A stretch of DNA of 20,520 nucleotides, from assembly GCA_045590155.1 (NCBI GenBank), contig JAZNQL010000033.1:1-20520 (forward strand), read 5' to 3'. The position numbers were made by a program, and so were the translations under genes. Source of the stretch: JAZNQL01 sp045590155. Its GTDB lineage: Bacteria; Bacillota; Clostridia; UMGS1883; UMGS1540. Positions 6,656 through 13,767 of this stretch are shown piece after piece. Position 1 is the stretch's first letter. Every line of letters begins with the position of its first letter. The notes under the pieces were generated by a model. It ran no database searches. It saw nothing but the letters and a program-made list of their open reading frames with translations, and was not told where the DNA came from.

Positions 6656-8956
6656 ATGGACTACAATTTAAAAGATGTCGCAGGCAGAATCAAAGACCTG
6701 CGCGAAGCAAAAGGCTATACTCCTGAAGAACTTGCAAAACTTACAGGTGTATCGGTAGAAGATTACAAACTTTTAGAGCAGGGAGAAACAGACTTCAGCT
6801 TTACATTTATTTATAAGTGTGCAAAGGCTTGCGGAGTTGAAGTTGTTGACATTTTGGAAGGAACAAGTTCTACCCTTACCTCTTTTGCAATCACAAGAAA
6901 AGGCGAAGGACTTAAAATTATTAAAAAACAGGGTGTTGTTTACAATAATTTGGCACCTAAATTCAAAGAAAAACTTGCTGAACCTTTTTTGGTTAAATTC
7001 CCTTATCTTGCAGAAGAACAAAACGCCCCTATTAAGCTTAATTCTCATAACGGGCAGGAATTTGATGTTATTGTTAAGGGTTCTCTTAAAGTTCAGGTAG
7101 GTAATCATATAGATATTCTTAATGAAGGCGACTCTATTTTTTATAACAGTATTATCCCTCACGGTATGATTGCAGTAAGCGAAGGCGGATGTGAATTCCA
7201 TGCAGTTGTTTTGAATCCTCAAAACGGACAGGTAAGCGAAGAATATCCCGAAGCTCCGTTTATTGCCGCAAAAACTGTTGTAAAAGAAACTTCTCAAAAA
7301 ACTGTTGCAGATGATTTTATTGAATCATATTACGACGAAAACGGTGTGTTTTCAGGCATCAAATTTAAAAATGACGACAAATTTAATTTTGCTTTTGACT
7401 GTGTTGATGCTATTGCACAAAAAAATCCCGATAAGCTTGCTATGATGTGGGTAGCGAACGATAAAACTGACAGACGATTTACTTTTGCAGATATGAAAAA
7501 ATATTCTGCAAAAACTGCAAACTACTTTGAATCACTCGGAATTAAAAAGGGTGATACGGTTATGCTCGTTTTAAAGCGTCACTATCAGTTCTGGTTCTGT
7601 ATGCTTGCACTTCATAAAATCGGTGCTATCGCAATCCCTGCAACAAATCAGCTTGTAGAGCATGATTTTGAATACAGATATAAAGCCGCTAAAGTAAAAG
7701 CAATTGTATGTACTGCTGACGGGGATGTTTCCTCTGAAGCTGAAAAGGCTGCCGCTTCTTTCCCTGATATGATTAAGATTTTAGTTGGCGACAAAAAGCC
7801 CGGCTGGGCAGACTTTAATGTTGAAATGGAACGTTTCAGCACACATTACTACCGCACAGAGAATTCCCCCTGCGGAAGCGATCCTATGCTTATGCTTTTT
7901 ACCTCGGGTACAACAGGTTATCCCCGCATTGCAACACATTCATATAAATATGCTTTGGGACATTATCCAACTGCAAAGCATTGGCACAATGTAAATCCCG
8001 ACGGTTTGCATTTTACAATTTCAGATACAGGCTGGGGAAAAGCTTTGTGGGGCAAATTGTACGGTCAATGGCTTTGCGAAGCAGCTGTATTTACATATGA
8101 TTTTGACAGATTCCGTTCGGAAGACATTCTTCCTATGTTTAAAAAGTACAATATTACAACCTTCTGTGCTCCGCCAACAATGTATCGATTCTTTATCAAA
8201 GAAGATTTGTCAAAATACGACCTTTCTTCTATTGAATATGCTACCACCGCAGGCGAAGCATTGAACCCCGAAGTATTCAATCAGTTCAAAAAAGCAACTG
8301 GACTTACTATTATGGAAGGCTTCGGGCAAACCGAAACAACTCTTTCCATTGCAAACTTTGTCGGTTCTACCCCCAAAATCGGTTCAATGGGAAGACCGAG
8401 TCCTCTTTACGATGTTGTTGTTTTGGACGTTGACGGAAACGAATGTAAAACAGGTGATACAGGCGAAATCTGTATCCGTACAAAAGATAATGTTCCTTGC
8501 GGATTATTTATCGGATACTATCTTGACGATGCAAAAACAAATGATGTATGGTATGACGGTTACTATCATACAGGTGACCAGGCAACAATGGACGAAGATG
8601 GTTACCTATGGTATGTAGGAAGAATTGATGACGTTATCAAATCTTCAGGATACCGTATAGGACCTTTCGAAATAGAAAGTGTTATTATGGAACTTCCTTA
8701 TGTTCTGGAATGTGCAATTACTCCTGTCCCCGACGAAGTACGCGGACAGATTGTAAAGGCAACAATAGTTCTTACAAAAGGAACTGTGGGCACAGACGAG
8801 CTTAAAAAGCAAATTCAGGAATATGTTAAAACCCATACAGCACCTTACAAATACCCAAGAATCGTGGAATTTGTTGATGAACTTCCCAAGACCATCAGCG
8901 GTAAAGTAAGACGTGTAGAAATCCGTAACAAGGATATTGAAAAAATGAATAGCTGA
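6656..8956 (+). CDS. XRE-HTH/cupin domains fused to an acyl-CoA synthetase
   Basis: 766 residues in three parts. Residues 8-67 are an XRE-type helix-turn-helix (IKDLREAKGYTPEELAKLTG, LLEQGE, ACGVEVVDILEG). Residues about 115-185 are a cupin (QEFDVIVKGSLKVQVG, LNEGDSIFYNSIIPHG), the same pairing as in small-molecule-sensing XRE-cupin repressors. Residues about 245-766 are a complete ligase of the acetyl/medium-chain acyl-CoA synthetase type: FTSGTTGYPR (415-424), GFGQTETT (555-562), GRIDDVIKSSGYRIGPFEIE (655-674) and catalytic K750 in SGK. It should make acyl-CoA from a short or branched acid and may also bind DNA. AAAGGAG lies seven bases ahead of the ATG at 6656, and an upstream in-frame start at 6584 lies inside the terminator. 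It ends at a shared bidirectional terminator. Confidence 0.9.
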   Translation: MDYNLKDVAGRIKDLREAKGYTPEELAKLTGVSVEDYKLLEQGETDFSFTFIYKCAKACGVEVVDILEGTSSTLTSFAITRKGEGLKIIKKQGVVYNNLAPKFKEKLAEPFLVKFPYLAEEQNAPIKLNSHNGQEFDVIVKGSLKVQVGNHIDILNEGDSIFYNSIIPHGMIAVSEGGCEFHAVVLNPQNGQVSEEYPEAPFIAAKTVVKETSQKTVADDFIESYYDENGVFSGIKFKNDDKFNFAFDCVDAIAQKNPDKLAMMWVANDKTDRRFTFADMKKYSAKTANYFESLGIKKGDTVMLVLKRHYQFWFCMLALHKIGAIAIPATNQLVEHDFEYRYKAAKVKAIVCTADGDVSSEAEKAAASFPDMIKILVGDKKPGWADFNVEMERFSTHYYRTENSPCGSDPMLMLFTSGTTGYPRIATHSYKYALGHYPTAKHWHNVNPDGLHFTISDTGWGKALWGKLYGQWLCEAAVFTYDFDRFRSEDILPMFKKYNITTFCAPPTMYRFFIKEDLSKYDLSSIEYATTAGEALNPEVFNQFKKATGLTIMEGFGQTETTLSIANFVGSTPKIGSMGRPSPLYDVVVLDVDGNECKTGDTGEICIRTKDNVPCGLFIGYYLDDAKTNDVWYDGYYHTGDQATMDEDGYLWYVGRIDDVIKSSGYRIGPFEIESVIMELPYVLECAITPVPDEVRGQIVKATIVLTKGTVGTDELKKQIQEYVKTHTAPYKYPRIVEFVDELPKTISGKVRRVEIRNKDIEKMNS

Positions 8957-8980
8957 TTTTAGTTTTTTGTATATTTATAT

Positions 8981-9018
8981 AAAAAAGCTTGATGTTCTTA
9001 AGAACATCAGGCTTTTTT
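8981..9018. terminator. Bidirectional terminator between converging genes
   Basis: AAAAAAGC, then TGATGTTCTT paired with AAGAACATCA, then GCTTTTTT. The hairpin has A and T tracts on both sides, so it can stop the plus-strand ligase transcript and the minus-strand kinase transcript. The kinase stop codon lies at its edge. Confidence 0.9.
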
Positions 9019-9892
9019 AAAAGATCATTCTGAATGCTTTTGGTATAACTTCAATATTTATTTCTTCTGCTCCTGCAACAAATTCCCCGTCAAGCGACCA
9101 GGATGGCGGAGTTTGTGTTGTTATCTTAATCTTTTCTGTCTGAACAAACTGGACGTAATTTTCGTCGTATACCTGATTATTAAGACAATACAGAATTTTT
9201 GTTAAATCAATGGGATTTTTCGGAGACTTTATAAGCATAAGCTCCAGCACTCCGTCATTAAACTTTACAATGCGTGAATCAAGCTTCATTATACCGCCTA
9301 TGCTTGTAGAGTTGCTTACAGCCCCAAATATATAGTCCCCTTCAAATACGCGGTCATTACATTCTATTTTCATTCTATATGACTTTATCGACGAAAGTTC
9401 TCTTATCCCTTCAAGAATGTAGGCAAAATGTCCTAATGTATTTTTTTGCGTCTGTGGAGTTGTATACGAGCTTTCCGTAAAGAGCCCGAATGAAGCAACA
9501 TACATAAACTTTCTGTCGCAAAAAAGTCCTGCATCAAAATCTCTTTCTTTCCCTTCTGCTATTGCTTTCGCCGCCTTTGAAGGAGTAAACTCAAGCCCTA
9601 TACTCTGTGCAAAATCATTGGTTGTGCCTGCAGGAACATAGCCTATTGCAGGCGGATTTTTTTGCCTCAATGCTCCGTTTAAAACTTCGCTTAATGTTCC
9701 GTCTCCTCCGCAGCATACTATCGTATCACATTTTGCTTTTTCAGCAAATCTTTCGGCATCCTTTTGTGCCTCGGTTATTTTTACCGATACATCATAGCCT
9801 TTTGAAGAAAAAACTCTTGCAATATCAAAAAGAGCGGTTTTTGATTTCATTTTCCCCGAACACGGGTTTATAATAAGTAATACTTTTTTCAT
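9017..9892 (-). CDS. Diacylglycerol kinase/YegS-family lipid kinase
   Basis: A 291-residue soluble lipid kinase that would phosphorylate diacylglycerol or a related lipid at the membrane, feeding phosphatidic acid back into phospholipid synthesis. The start KKVLLIINPCSGK is the family's first strand and loop. CCGGDGTLSEVLNG (60-73) holds the nucleotide-binding GGDGT (62-66), and GYVPAGTTNDFAQSIG follows as in DagK, YegS and BmrU. Near the C-terminus SWSLDGEFV matches the conserved DGE motif. The length fits the family. AGAGGT precedes the ATG, and a perfect promoter lies at 9927-9955. It is a single-gene unit. Whether the lipid is diacylglycerol or another is not decided by sequence. Confidence 0.92.
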   Translation of the reverse strand: MKKVLLIINPCSGKMKSKTALFDIARVFSSKGYDVSVKITEAQKDAERFAEKAKCDTIVCCGGDGTLSEVLNGALRQKNPPAIGYVPAGTTNDFAQSIGLEFTPSKAAKAIAEGKERDFDAGLFCDRKFMYVASFGLFTESSYTTPQTQKNTLGHFAYILEGIRELSSIKSYRMKIECNDRVFEGDYIFGAVSNSTSIGGIMKLDSRIVKFNDGVLELMLIKSPKNPIDLTKILYCLNNQVYDENYVQFVQTEKIKITTQTPPSWSLDGEFVAGAEEINIEVIPKAFRMIF

Positions 9893-9926
9893 AAAATTTA
9901 CCTCTTACAATATTACTTTTTCCTAT

Positions 9927-9955
9927 ATTATAAAATATATTATTTTTTTTGTCAA
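9927..9955 (-). promoter_or_regulatory. Promoter of the lipid kinase gene
   Basis: On the minus strand TTGACA (9950-9955) and TATAAT (9927-9932), both perfect, with a 17-base spacer. Confidence 0.9.
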
Positions 9956-9991
9956 TTACAGTATATTATTTTTTCTTCATTTTTATTAAGT

Positions 9992-10025
9992 AAAAAGACG
10001 GTGTAAAAATTTTTACACCGTCTTG
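9992..10025 (-). terminator. Terminator of the rubredoxin-FTR operon
   Basis: AAGACGGTGTAAAAA pairs perfectly with TTTTTACACCGTCTT. On the minus strand it is followed by TTTTTA, and it lies about 35 bases after the FTR-like stop codon. Confidence 0.88.
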
Positions 10026-10059
10026 TTTTTCGAGGTCTGAACTTTTTTGCATCCCTTTT

Positions 10060-10257
10060 CTATTTTTCCTTGTAATATAGCATACAGTGACAGTAACCTT
10101 CAAAATCAGGGTCTTTTATCTGATTTTTGAATTCCTCGCACATACATTTTGTACTTTCGTTACTTTCAAGCCTGCAGGGGCAATAGCCTCCTCTTTTTTT
10201 CAAGCCTTCCTGAATGGTTTTTACTATTTCTTTGTTTTCGTTAAATCTTACTTTCAT
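10060..10257 (-). CDS. Ferredoxin-thioredoxin reductase catalytic-subunit-like protein
   Basis: 65 residues carrying the complete six-cysteine pattern of the FTR catalytic chain: CPC (26-28), CMC (38-40, usually CPC) and CHC (56-58), plus the family words GYCPCRL, EEFKNQ and GYCHC. In the known enzyme four of these Cys hold a 4Fe-4S cluster and two form the disulfide that reduces thioredoxin with single electrons from ferredoxin. At 65 residues it is a minimal version, since plant and archaeal forms are about 100-115. No variable subunit is visible. Its ATG overlaps the rubredoxin TGA as ATGA, so the two are translationally coupled, and rubredoxin may be its electron donor. Family is firm; donor and target are inferred. 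Confidence 0.88.
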   Translation of the reverse strand: MKVRFNENKEIVKTIQEGLKKRGGYCPCRLESNESTKCMCEEFKNQIKDPDFEGYCHCMLYYKEK

Positions 10258-10409
10258 ATTTCTTCAAAACTATCCTTATCTACCCCGCACAAAGGACAAA
10301 CCCAATCCTCGGGCAAATCTTCAAAGTCTGTACCCGCTTCAATGCCGTTTGTTTCATCCCCTGTTTTTGGGTCATATTCATAACCGCAAATCTGACAAAT
10401 GTATTTCAT
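10254..10409 (-). CDS. Rubredoxin
   Basis: A complete 51-residue rubredoxin, a cytoplasmic one-electron carrier with a single iron held by four cysteines. The two knuckles are YICQICGYEYDP (C5, C8) and WVCPLCGV (C38, C41), joined by the usual GTDFEDLPEDW stretch. The ATG at 10409 is preceded by AAAGGAGG. It is first in a two-gene operon with the FTR-like gene (four-base ATGA overlap) and is divergent from nrdG. The promoter region carries a CRP-like palindrome. Confidence 0.96.
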   Translation of the reverse strand: MKYICQICGYEYDPKTGDETNGIEAGTDFEDLPEDWVCPLCGVDKDSFEEI

Positions 10410-10446
10410 TTTTTATGCCTCCTTTATATTGTCTTTGAAAAATTAT

Positions 10447-10452
10447 ATTATA
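10447..10452 (-). promoter_or_regulatory. -10 box of the rubredoxin-FTR promoter
   Basis: Perfect TATAAT on the minus strand. No good -35 box is present; the CRP-like palindrome takes its place, centred 25 bases upstream, as expected for an activator-dependent promoter. Confidence 0.7.
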
Positions 10453-10470
10453 GTAGCTTGCCTCTTTTAT

Positions 10471-10483
10471 GTGACAAAGTTAC
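10471..10483. promoter_or_regulatory. CRP/FNR-type operator 1
   Basis: GTGACAAAGTTAC, an inverted repeat with one mismatch, is embedded in TTTTATGTGACAAAGT, which is repeated at operator 2. Its centre (10477) is 25 bases upstream of the rubredoxin -10 box. Confidence 0.78.
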
Positions 10484-10550
10484 CTTTTAAATCGCAAACC
10501 CTTTATATATCAAGCTTTTCATTTTTTAATTGTGCCCAAATCCCTCTTTT

Positions 10551-10566
10551 ACACAATATATTGTTA
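10551..10566. promoter_or_regulatory. NrdR-like box A
   Basis: ACACAATATATTGTTA matches 14 of 16 positions of the NrdR consensus as I recall it (acaCwAtATaTwGtgt), including all ten core positions. It lies upstream of nrdG-nrdD, the usual target class of the ATP/dATP-sensing repressor NrdR. Confidence 0.75.
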
Positions 10567-10582
10567 TCTTTTTTAAAAAAAT

Positions 10583-10598
10583 CTACAAGATATAGGTG
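10583..10598. promoter_or_regulatory. NrdR-like box B
   Basis: CTACAAGATATAGGTG matches nine of the ten core NrdR positions. It begins 32 bases after box A, the three-helical-turn spacing typical of paired NrdR boxes. A further half-match (AATTGTGC, within 10520-10535) lies 31 bases before box A. Confidence 0.65.
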
Positions 10599-10604
10599 TT
10601 TTAT

Positions 10605-10617
10605 GTGACAAAGTCAC
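10605..10617. promoter_or_regulatory. CRP/FNR-type operator 2
   Basis: GTGACAAAGTCAC is a perfect palindrome with five-base arms and AAA centre, preceded by TTTTAT as in operator 1. Its centre (10611) is 25 bases upstream of the nrdG -10 box, the same geometry as operator 1. Confidence 0.82.
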
Positions 10618-10635
10618 TTTATTGTGCCCCCTCTG

Positions 10636-10641
10636 TATGAT
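10636..10641 (+). promoter_or_regulatory. -10 box of the nrdG promoter
   Basis: TATGAT, with no recognisable -35 box; the operator 2 palindrome covers that zone. Transcription would start near 10648, leaving a leader of about 30 bases with GGAGG before the ATG. Confidence 0.65.
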
Positions 10642-10676
10642 ATTCTTTTATTACTCAAATTACGGAGGACTTTATT

Positions 10677-11357
10677 ATGAAGTTAGGTGGACTTCAAAAA
10701 TTAACCCTTTTGGATTTTCCTGAAAAGGTTGCTTGTACAGTATTTACTTCGGGATGTAATTTCCGTTGTCCTTTTTGTCACAACGCTTCCTTGGCTCTTG
10801 CGAAAGATAATGATTTTTCCGAAAGTGAATTCTTTTCCTTTTTAAAGAAAAGACAGGGACTTTTAGAGGGTGTTTGTATTACAGGCGGGGAGCCTCTTTT
10901 ACAAAATGATATCGAAGATTTTATTCGCGAAATTAAAAATCTCGGTTTTCTTGTTAAATTAGACACAAACGGTTCCTTCCCCGAAAAACTTTCTAAGCTT
11001 TTACCACTTCTTGACTACGTGGCTATGGACATTAAAAATTCTCCGAAAAAATATTTACTTACTGCCGGTGTGGATTACAATATCCTTGATAAAGTAAACC
11101 AAAGCATCCAAATCTTGAAAAATTCCGATGTTGGGTACGAGTTCCGTACTACTGTAACAAGAGAGCTTCACTCGGTAAAAGATTTTGACGAAATCGGCAA
11201 ATGGCTCGAAGGGGTGCCGCGCTATTACCTTCAGGCTTTCATTGATTCGGGTAACATTTTTTCCCAAAACATTTCTGCGGCAACAGTCGAAGATATGCAA
11301 GAATATCTTAAGACGGTACAGCAGTATATTCCCGCTGCTAAACTGAGAGGAATATAA
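10677..11357 (+). CDS. nrdG: Anaerobic ribonucleotide reductase activating protein NrdG (radical SAM)
   Basis: 226 residues. This radical-SAM activase uses a 4Fe-4S cluster and S-adenosylmethionine to place the glycyl radical on NrdD. The cluster motif is CNFRCPFC (C27, C31, C34), preceded by the family start GGLQKLTLLDFPEKVACTVF. GGEPLLQ near residue 71 is the SAM-binding GGE motif. Length and sequence fit the longer NrdG branch common in Clostridia. ACGGAGG precedes the ATG. It is the first gene of a tight plus-strand operon, with a 20-base gap to nrdD, behind the double CRP/NrdR-type control region. Confidence 0.95.
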   Translation: MKLGGLQKLTLLDFPEKVACTVFTSGCNFRCPFCHNASLALAKDNDFSESEFFSFLKKRQGLLEGVCITGGEPLLQNDIEDFIREIKNLGFLVKLDTNGSFPEKLSKLLPLLDYVAMDIKNSPKKYLLTAGVDYNILDKVNQSIQILKNSDVGYEFRTTVTRELHSVKDFDEIGKWLEGVPRYYLQAFIDSGNIFSQNISAATVEDMQEYLKTVQQYIPAAKLRGI

Positions 11358-11377
11358 AATTTAAGGAGGACTTACAT

Positions 11378-13753
11378 ATGTATCATGTACAAAAGAGAGA
11401 CGGAAAAATCATTGATTTTGATTTAAACAAAATTATAAGTGCGATAAGACTTGCATTTGAAGCCCAGGAAAAAGATTTTCATGATTCAATAATTGATTTT
11501 CTTGCACTTAAGGTTACAGCAGAATTTGAACCCAAGGTTAAAGAAGGCGTTATTGCCGTTGAAGACATCCAGGACAGCGTTGAATCTGTTTTAGTACAGG
11601 CAGGCTACTCCGATGTTGCAAAGGCATATATTCTCTACCGCCGTCAGCACGAAAAGCTGCGTAATATGAAGTCTACTATTTTAGACTACAAAGAACTTGT
11701 TAATAACTACGTTAAGGTTAACGACTGGCGTGTTAAAGAAAACTCCACCGTTACTTATTCGGTAGGCGGTCTTATTCTTTCAAACTCTGGTGCTATTACA
11801 GCAAACTACTGGCTTTCGGAAATATATGATGACGAAATTGCAAACGCTCACAGAAATGCAGATATGCACATTCATGACCTTTCTATGCTTACAGGCTACT
11901 GTGCAGGCTGGTCGTTAAAACAGCTTATCCAGGAAGGTTTGGGCGGTGTTTCGGGCAAAATTACATCTGCTCCTGCAAAACACCTTGCTACACTTTGTAA
12001 CCAGATGGTAAACTTCCTCGGTATTATGCAGAACGAATGGGCAGGCGCACAGGCTTTCTCGTCATTTGACACATATCTTGCTCCCTTTGTAAAGGCAGAT
12101 AATCTTACCTACGACCAGGTTAAGAAGAGCATTGAATCCTTTGTTTACGGCGTAAATACACCTTCACGTTGGGGTACACAGGCTCCATTCTCAAACATTA
12201 CTTTGGATTGGAACGTTCCTGCCGACCTTGCAGAACTTAATGCTATTGTTGGCGGCAAGGAAATGGACTTCAAATACAAAGACTGTAAAAAAGAAATGGA
12301 TATGGTTAACCGCGCATTTATCGAAACAATGATAGAAGGTGATGCTAACGGAAGAGGTTTCCAGTATCCTATTCCCACATATTCAATCACAAGAGATTTC
12401 GACTGGTCTGAAACCGAAAACAACAAGCTTTTATTTGAAATGACTTCGAAGTATGGTACTCCCTACTTCTCAAACTATATAAACAGCGATATGGAACCAA
12501 GCGATATAAGAAGTATGTGCTGCAGACTTCGTCTTGACTTAAGAGAACTCCGTAAAAAATCCGGCGGTTTCTTTGGAAGCGGCGAAAGCACAGGTTCTAT
12601 CGGCGTTGTTACAATCAATATGCCCAGAATCGCTTACCTTTCTGAAACTCCGGAAGAATTCTATACACGTCTTGACAAACTTATGGATATTGCTGCACGT
12701 TCACTCCATATCAAACGTACAGTTATTGCAAAGCTTTTAGAAGAAGGTCTCTTCCCCTATACAAAGCGTTATCTTGGTACTTTTGCAAACCACTTCTCAA
12801 CAATCGGTCTTGTTGGCATGAACGAAGTTGGTCTTAATGCAAAATGGCTCGGCAAAGACTTAACAAACGAAGAAACACAGGAATTTACAAAGGATGTTTT
12901 AAATCATATGAGAGAACGCCTTTCCGATTATCAGGAATTGTACGGCGACCTTTATAACCTTGAAGCTACCCCCGCTGAATCCACTTCATTCCGTCTTGCA
13001 AAGCACGACAAGAAGAGATTCCCAGAGATTCTTACAGCTTCAGAAGCAGATCAGACTCCTTACTACACAAACAGCTCACATCTTCCTGTTGGATATACAG
13101 ACGATATATTTGCTGCTTTGGATATTCAGGATTCACTTCAGACACTTTATACCTCGGGTACAGTATTCCATGCTTTCCTTGGAGAAAAGTTGCCTGACTG
13201 GAAGTCGGCTGCTGCTCTGGTTCGCAAGATTGCAGAAAATTATACACTTCCCTACTACACACTCTCGCCCACATACTCTGTATGTAAGAGTCACGGTTAC
13301 CTTGCAGGCGAAGTTTATGAATGTCCTGAATGCGGCGAAAAGACCGAAGTTTACAGCCGTATCACAGGTTACTACCGTCCTGTTCAGAACTGGAATGACG
13401 GTAAAACCCAGGAATATAAGGACAGAAAAGTTTACAATGTTACTTCCATCGAAGACATAAAGAACAACATTCCTAAGAAAAAGGCAGAAAAAGAAGCTGT
13501 TACTTTAACAGCTGAAGCTGACAGAACAATTCTCTTTGCTTCAAAATCCTGCCCCAACTGCAAAATGGCAAAGGTATTTTTAGATAAAGCAGGCATTCCC
13601 TACGACACAATTTTAGCTGAAGAAAACGAATCTGAAGCTAATATGTACGGCGTACGTCAGGCTCCAACTTTAGTTGTTGTAAAAGACGGTCAAGCAGAAA
13701 AAATAGTTAACCTTTCTAACATAAGAAAGTATACTGAAACCCCTGCTAACTGA
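11378..13753 (+). CDS. nrdD: Anaerobic (class III) ribonucleoside-triphosphate reductase with fused C-terminal redoxin domain
   Basis: 791 residues. It reduces ribonucleotides to deoxyribonucleotides under anoxia using a glycyl radical. An N-terminal ATP-cone (about 1-92; QKRDGKIIDFD, AYILYRRQHEKLR) gives allosteric control. The large barrel carries HIHDLSMLTGYCAGW and MCCRLRLD, which supply the catalytic cysteines. The zinc site is CKSHG (C636) with CPECG (C649, C652), and the glycyl radical is G664 in RITGYY. Residues about 715-791 are an extra glutaredoxin/NrdH-like domain with CPNC (725-728) and the cis-proline stretch VRQAPTLVV. A built-in redoxin next to a TrxB-like gene fits the class III subgroup that draws electrons from a redoxin rather than formate. 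AAGGAGG precedes the ATG. Confidence 0.96.
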   Translation: MYHVQKRDGKIIDFDLNKIISAIRLAFEAQEKDFHDSIIDFLALKVTAEFEPKVKEGVIAVEDIQDSVESVLVQAGYSDVAKAYILYRRQHEKLRNMKSTILDYKELVNNYVKVNDWRVKENSTVTYSVGGLILSNSGAITANYWLSEIYDDEIANAHRNADMHIHDLSMLTGYCAGWSLKQLIQEGLGGVSGKITSAPAKHLATLCNQMVNFLGIMQNEWAGAQAFSSFDTYLAPFVKADNLTYDQVKKSIESFVYGVNTPSRWGTQAPFSNITLDWNVPADLAELNAIVGGKEMDFKYKDCKKEMDMVNRAFIETMIEGDANGRGFQYPIPTYSITRDFDWSETENNKLLFEMTSKYGTPYFSNYINSDMEPSDIRSMCCRLRLDLRELRKKSGGFFGSGESTGSIGVVTINMPRIAYLSETPEEFYTRLDKLMDIAARSLHIKRTVIAKLLEEGLFPYTKRYLGTFANHFSTIGLVGMNEVGLNAKWLGKDLTNEETQEFTKDVLNHMRERLSDYQELYGDLYNLEATPAESTSFRLAKHDKKRFPEILTASEADQTPYYTNSSHLPVGYTDDIFAALDIQDSLQTLYTSGTVFHAFLGEKLPDWKSAAALVRKIAENYTLPYYTLSPTYSVCKSHGYLAGEVYECPECGEKTEVYSRITGYYRPVQNWNDGKTQEYKDRKVYNVTSIEDIKNNIPKKKAEKEAVTLTAEADRTILFASKSCPNCKMAKVFLDKAGIPYDTILAEENESEANMYGVRQAPTLVVVKDGQAEKIVNLSNIRKYTETPAN

Positions 13754-13767
13754 TTTTGGAGGATGCT

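Noticed and set aside
6773..7297. A 174-codon minus-strand frame inside the XRE-cupin-ligase gene.
   Set aside because: It lies opposite conserved HTH and cupin coding sequence and has no promoter or ribosome site.
10087..10608. Overlapping plus-strand frames across the rubredoxin-FTR region and the intergenic control region.
   Set aside because: The minus-strand rubredoxin and FTR reading frames have all family motifs, and the rest is promoter DNA with operator repeats.
10471..10617. The repeated TTTTATGTGACAAAGT considered as a mobile-element or CRISPR repeat.
   Set aside because: Only two copies exist, each palindromic and placed at a fixed distance from a -10 box, which fits regulator binding sites.
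12960..13460. A 166-codon open frame inside nrdD on the same strand.
   Set aside because: It is a shifted frame of a strongly conserved gene, with unnatural composition and no ribosome site.
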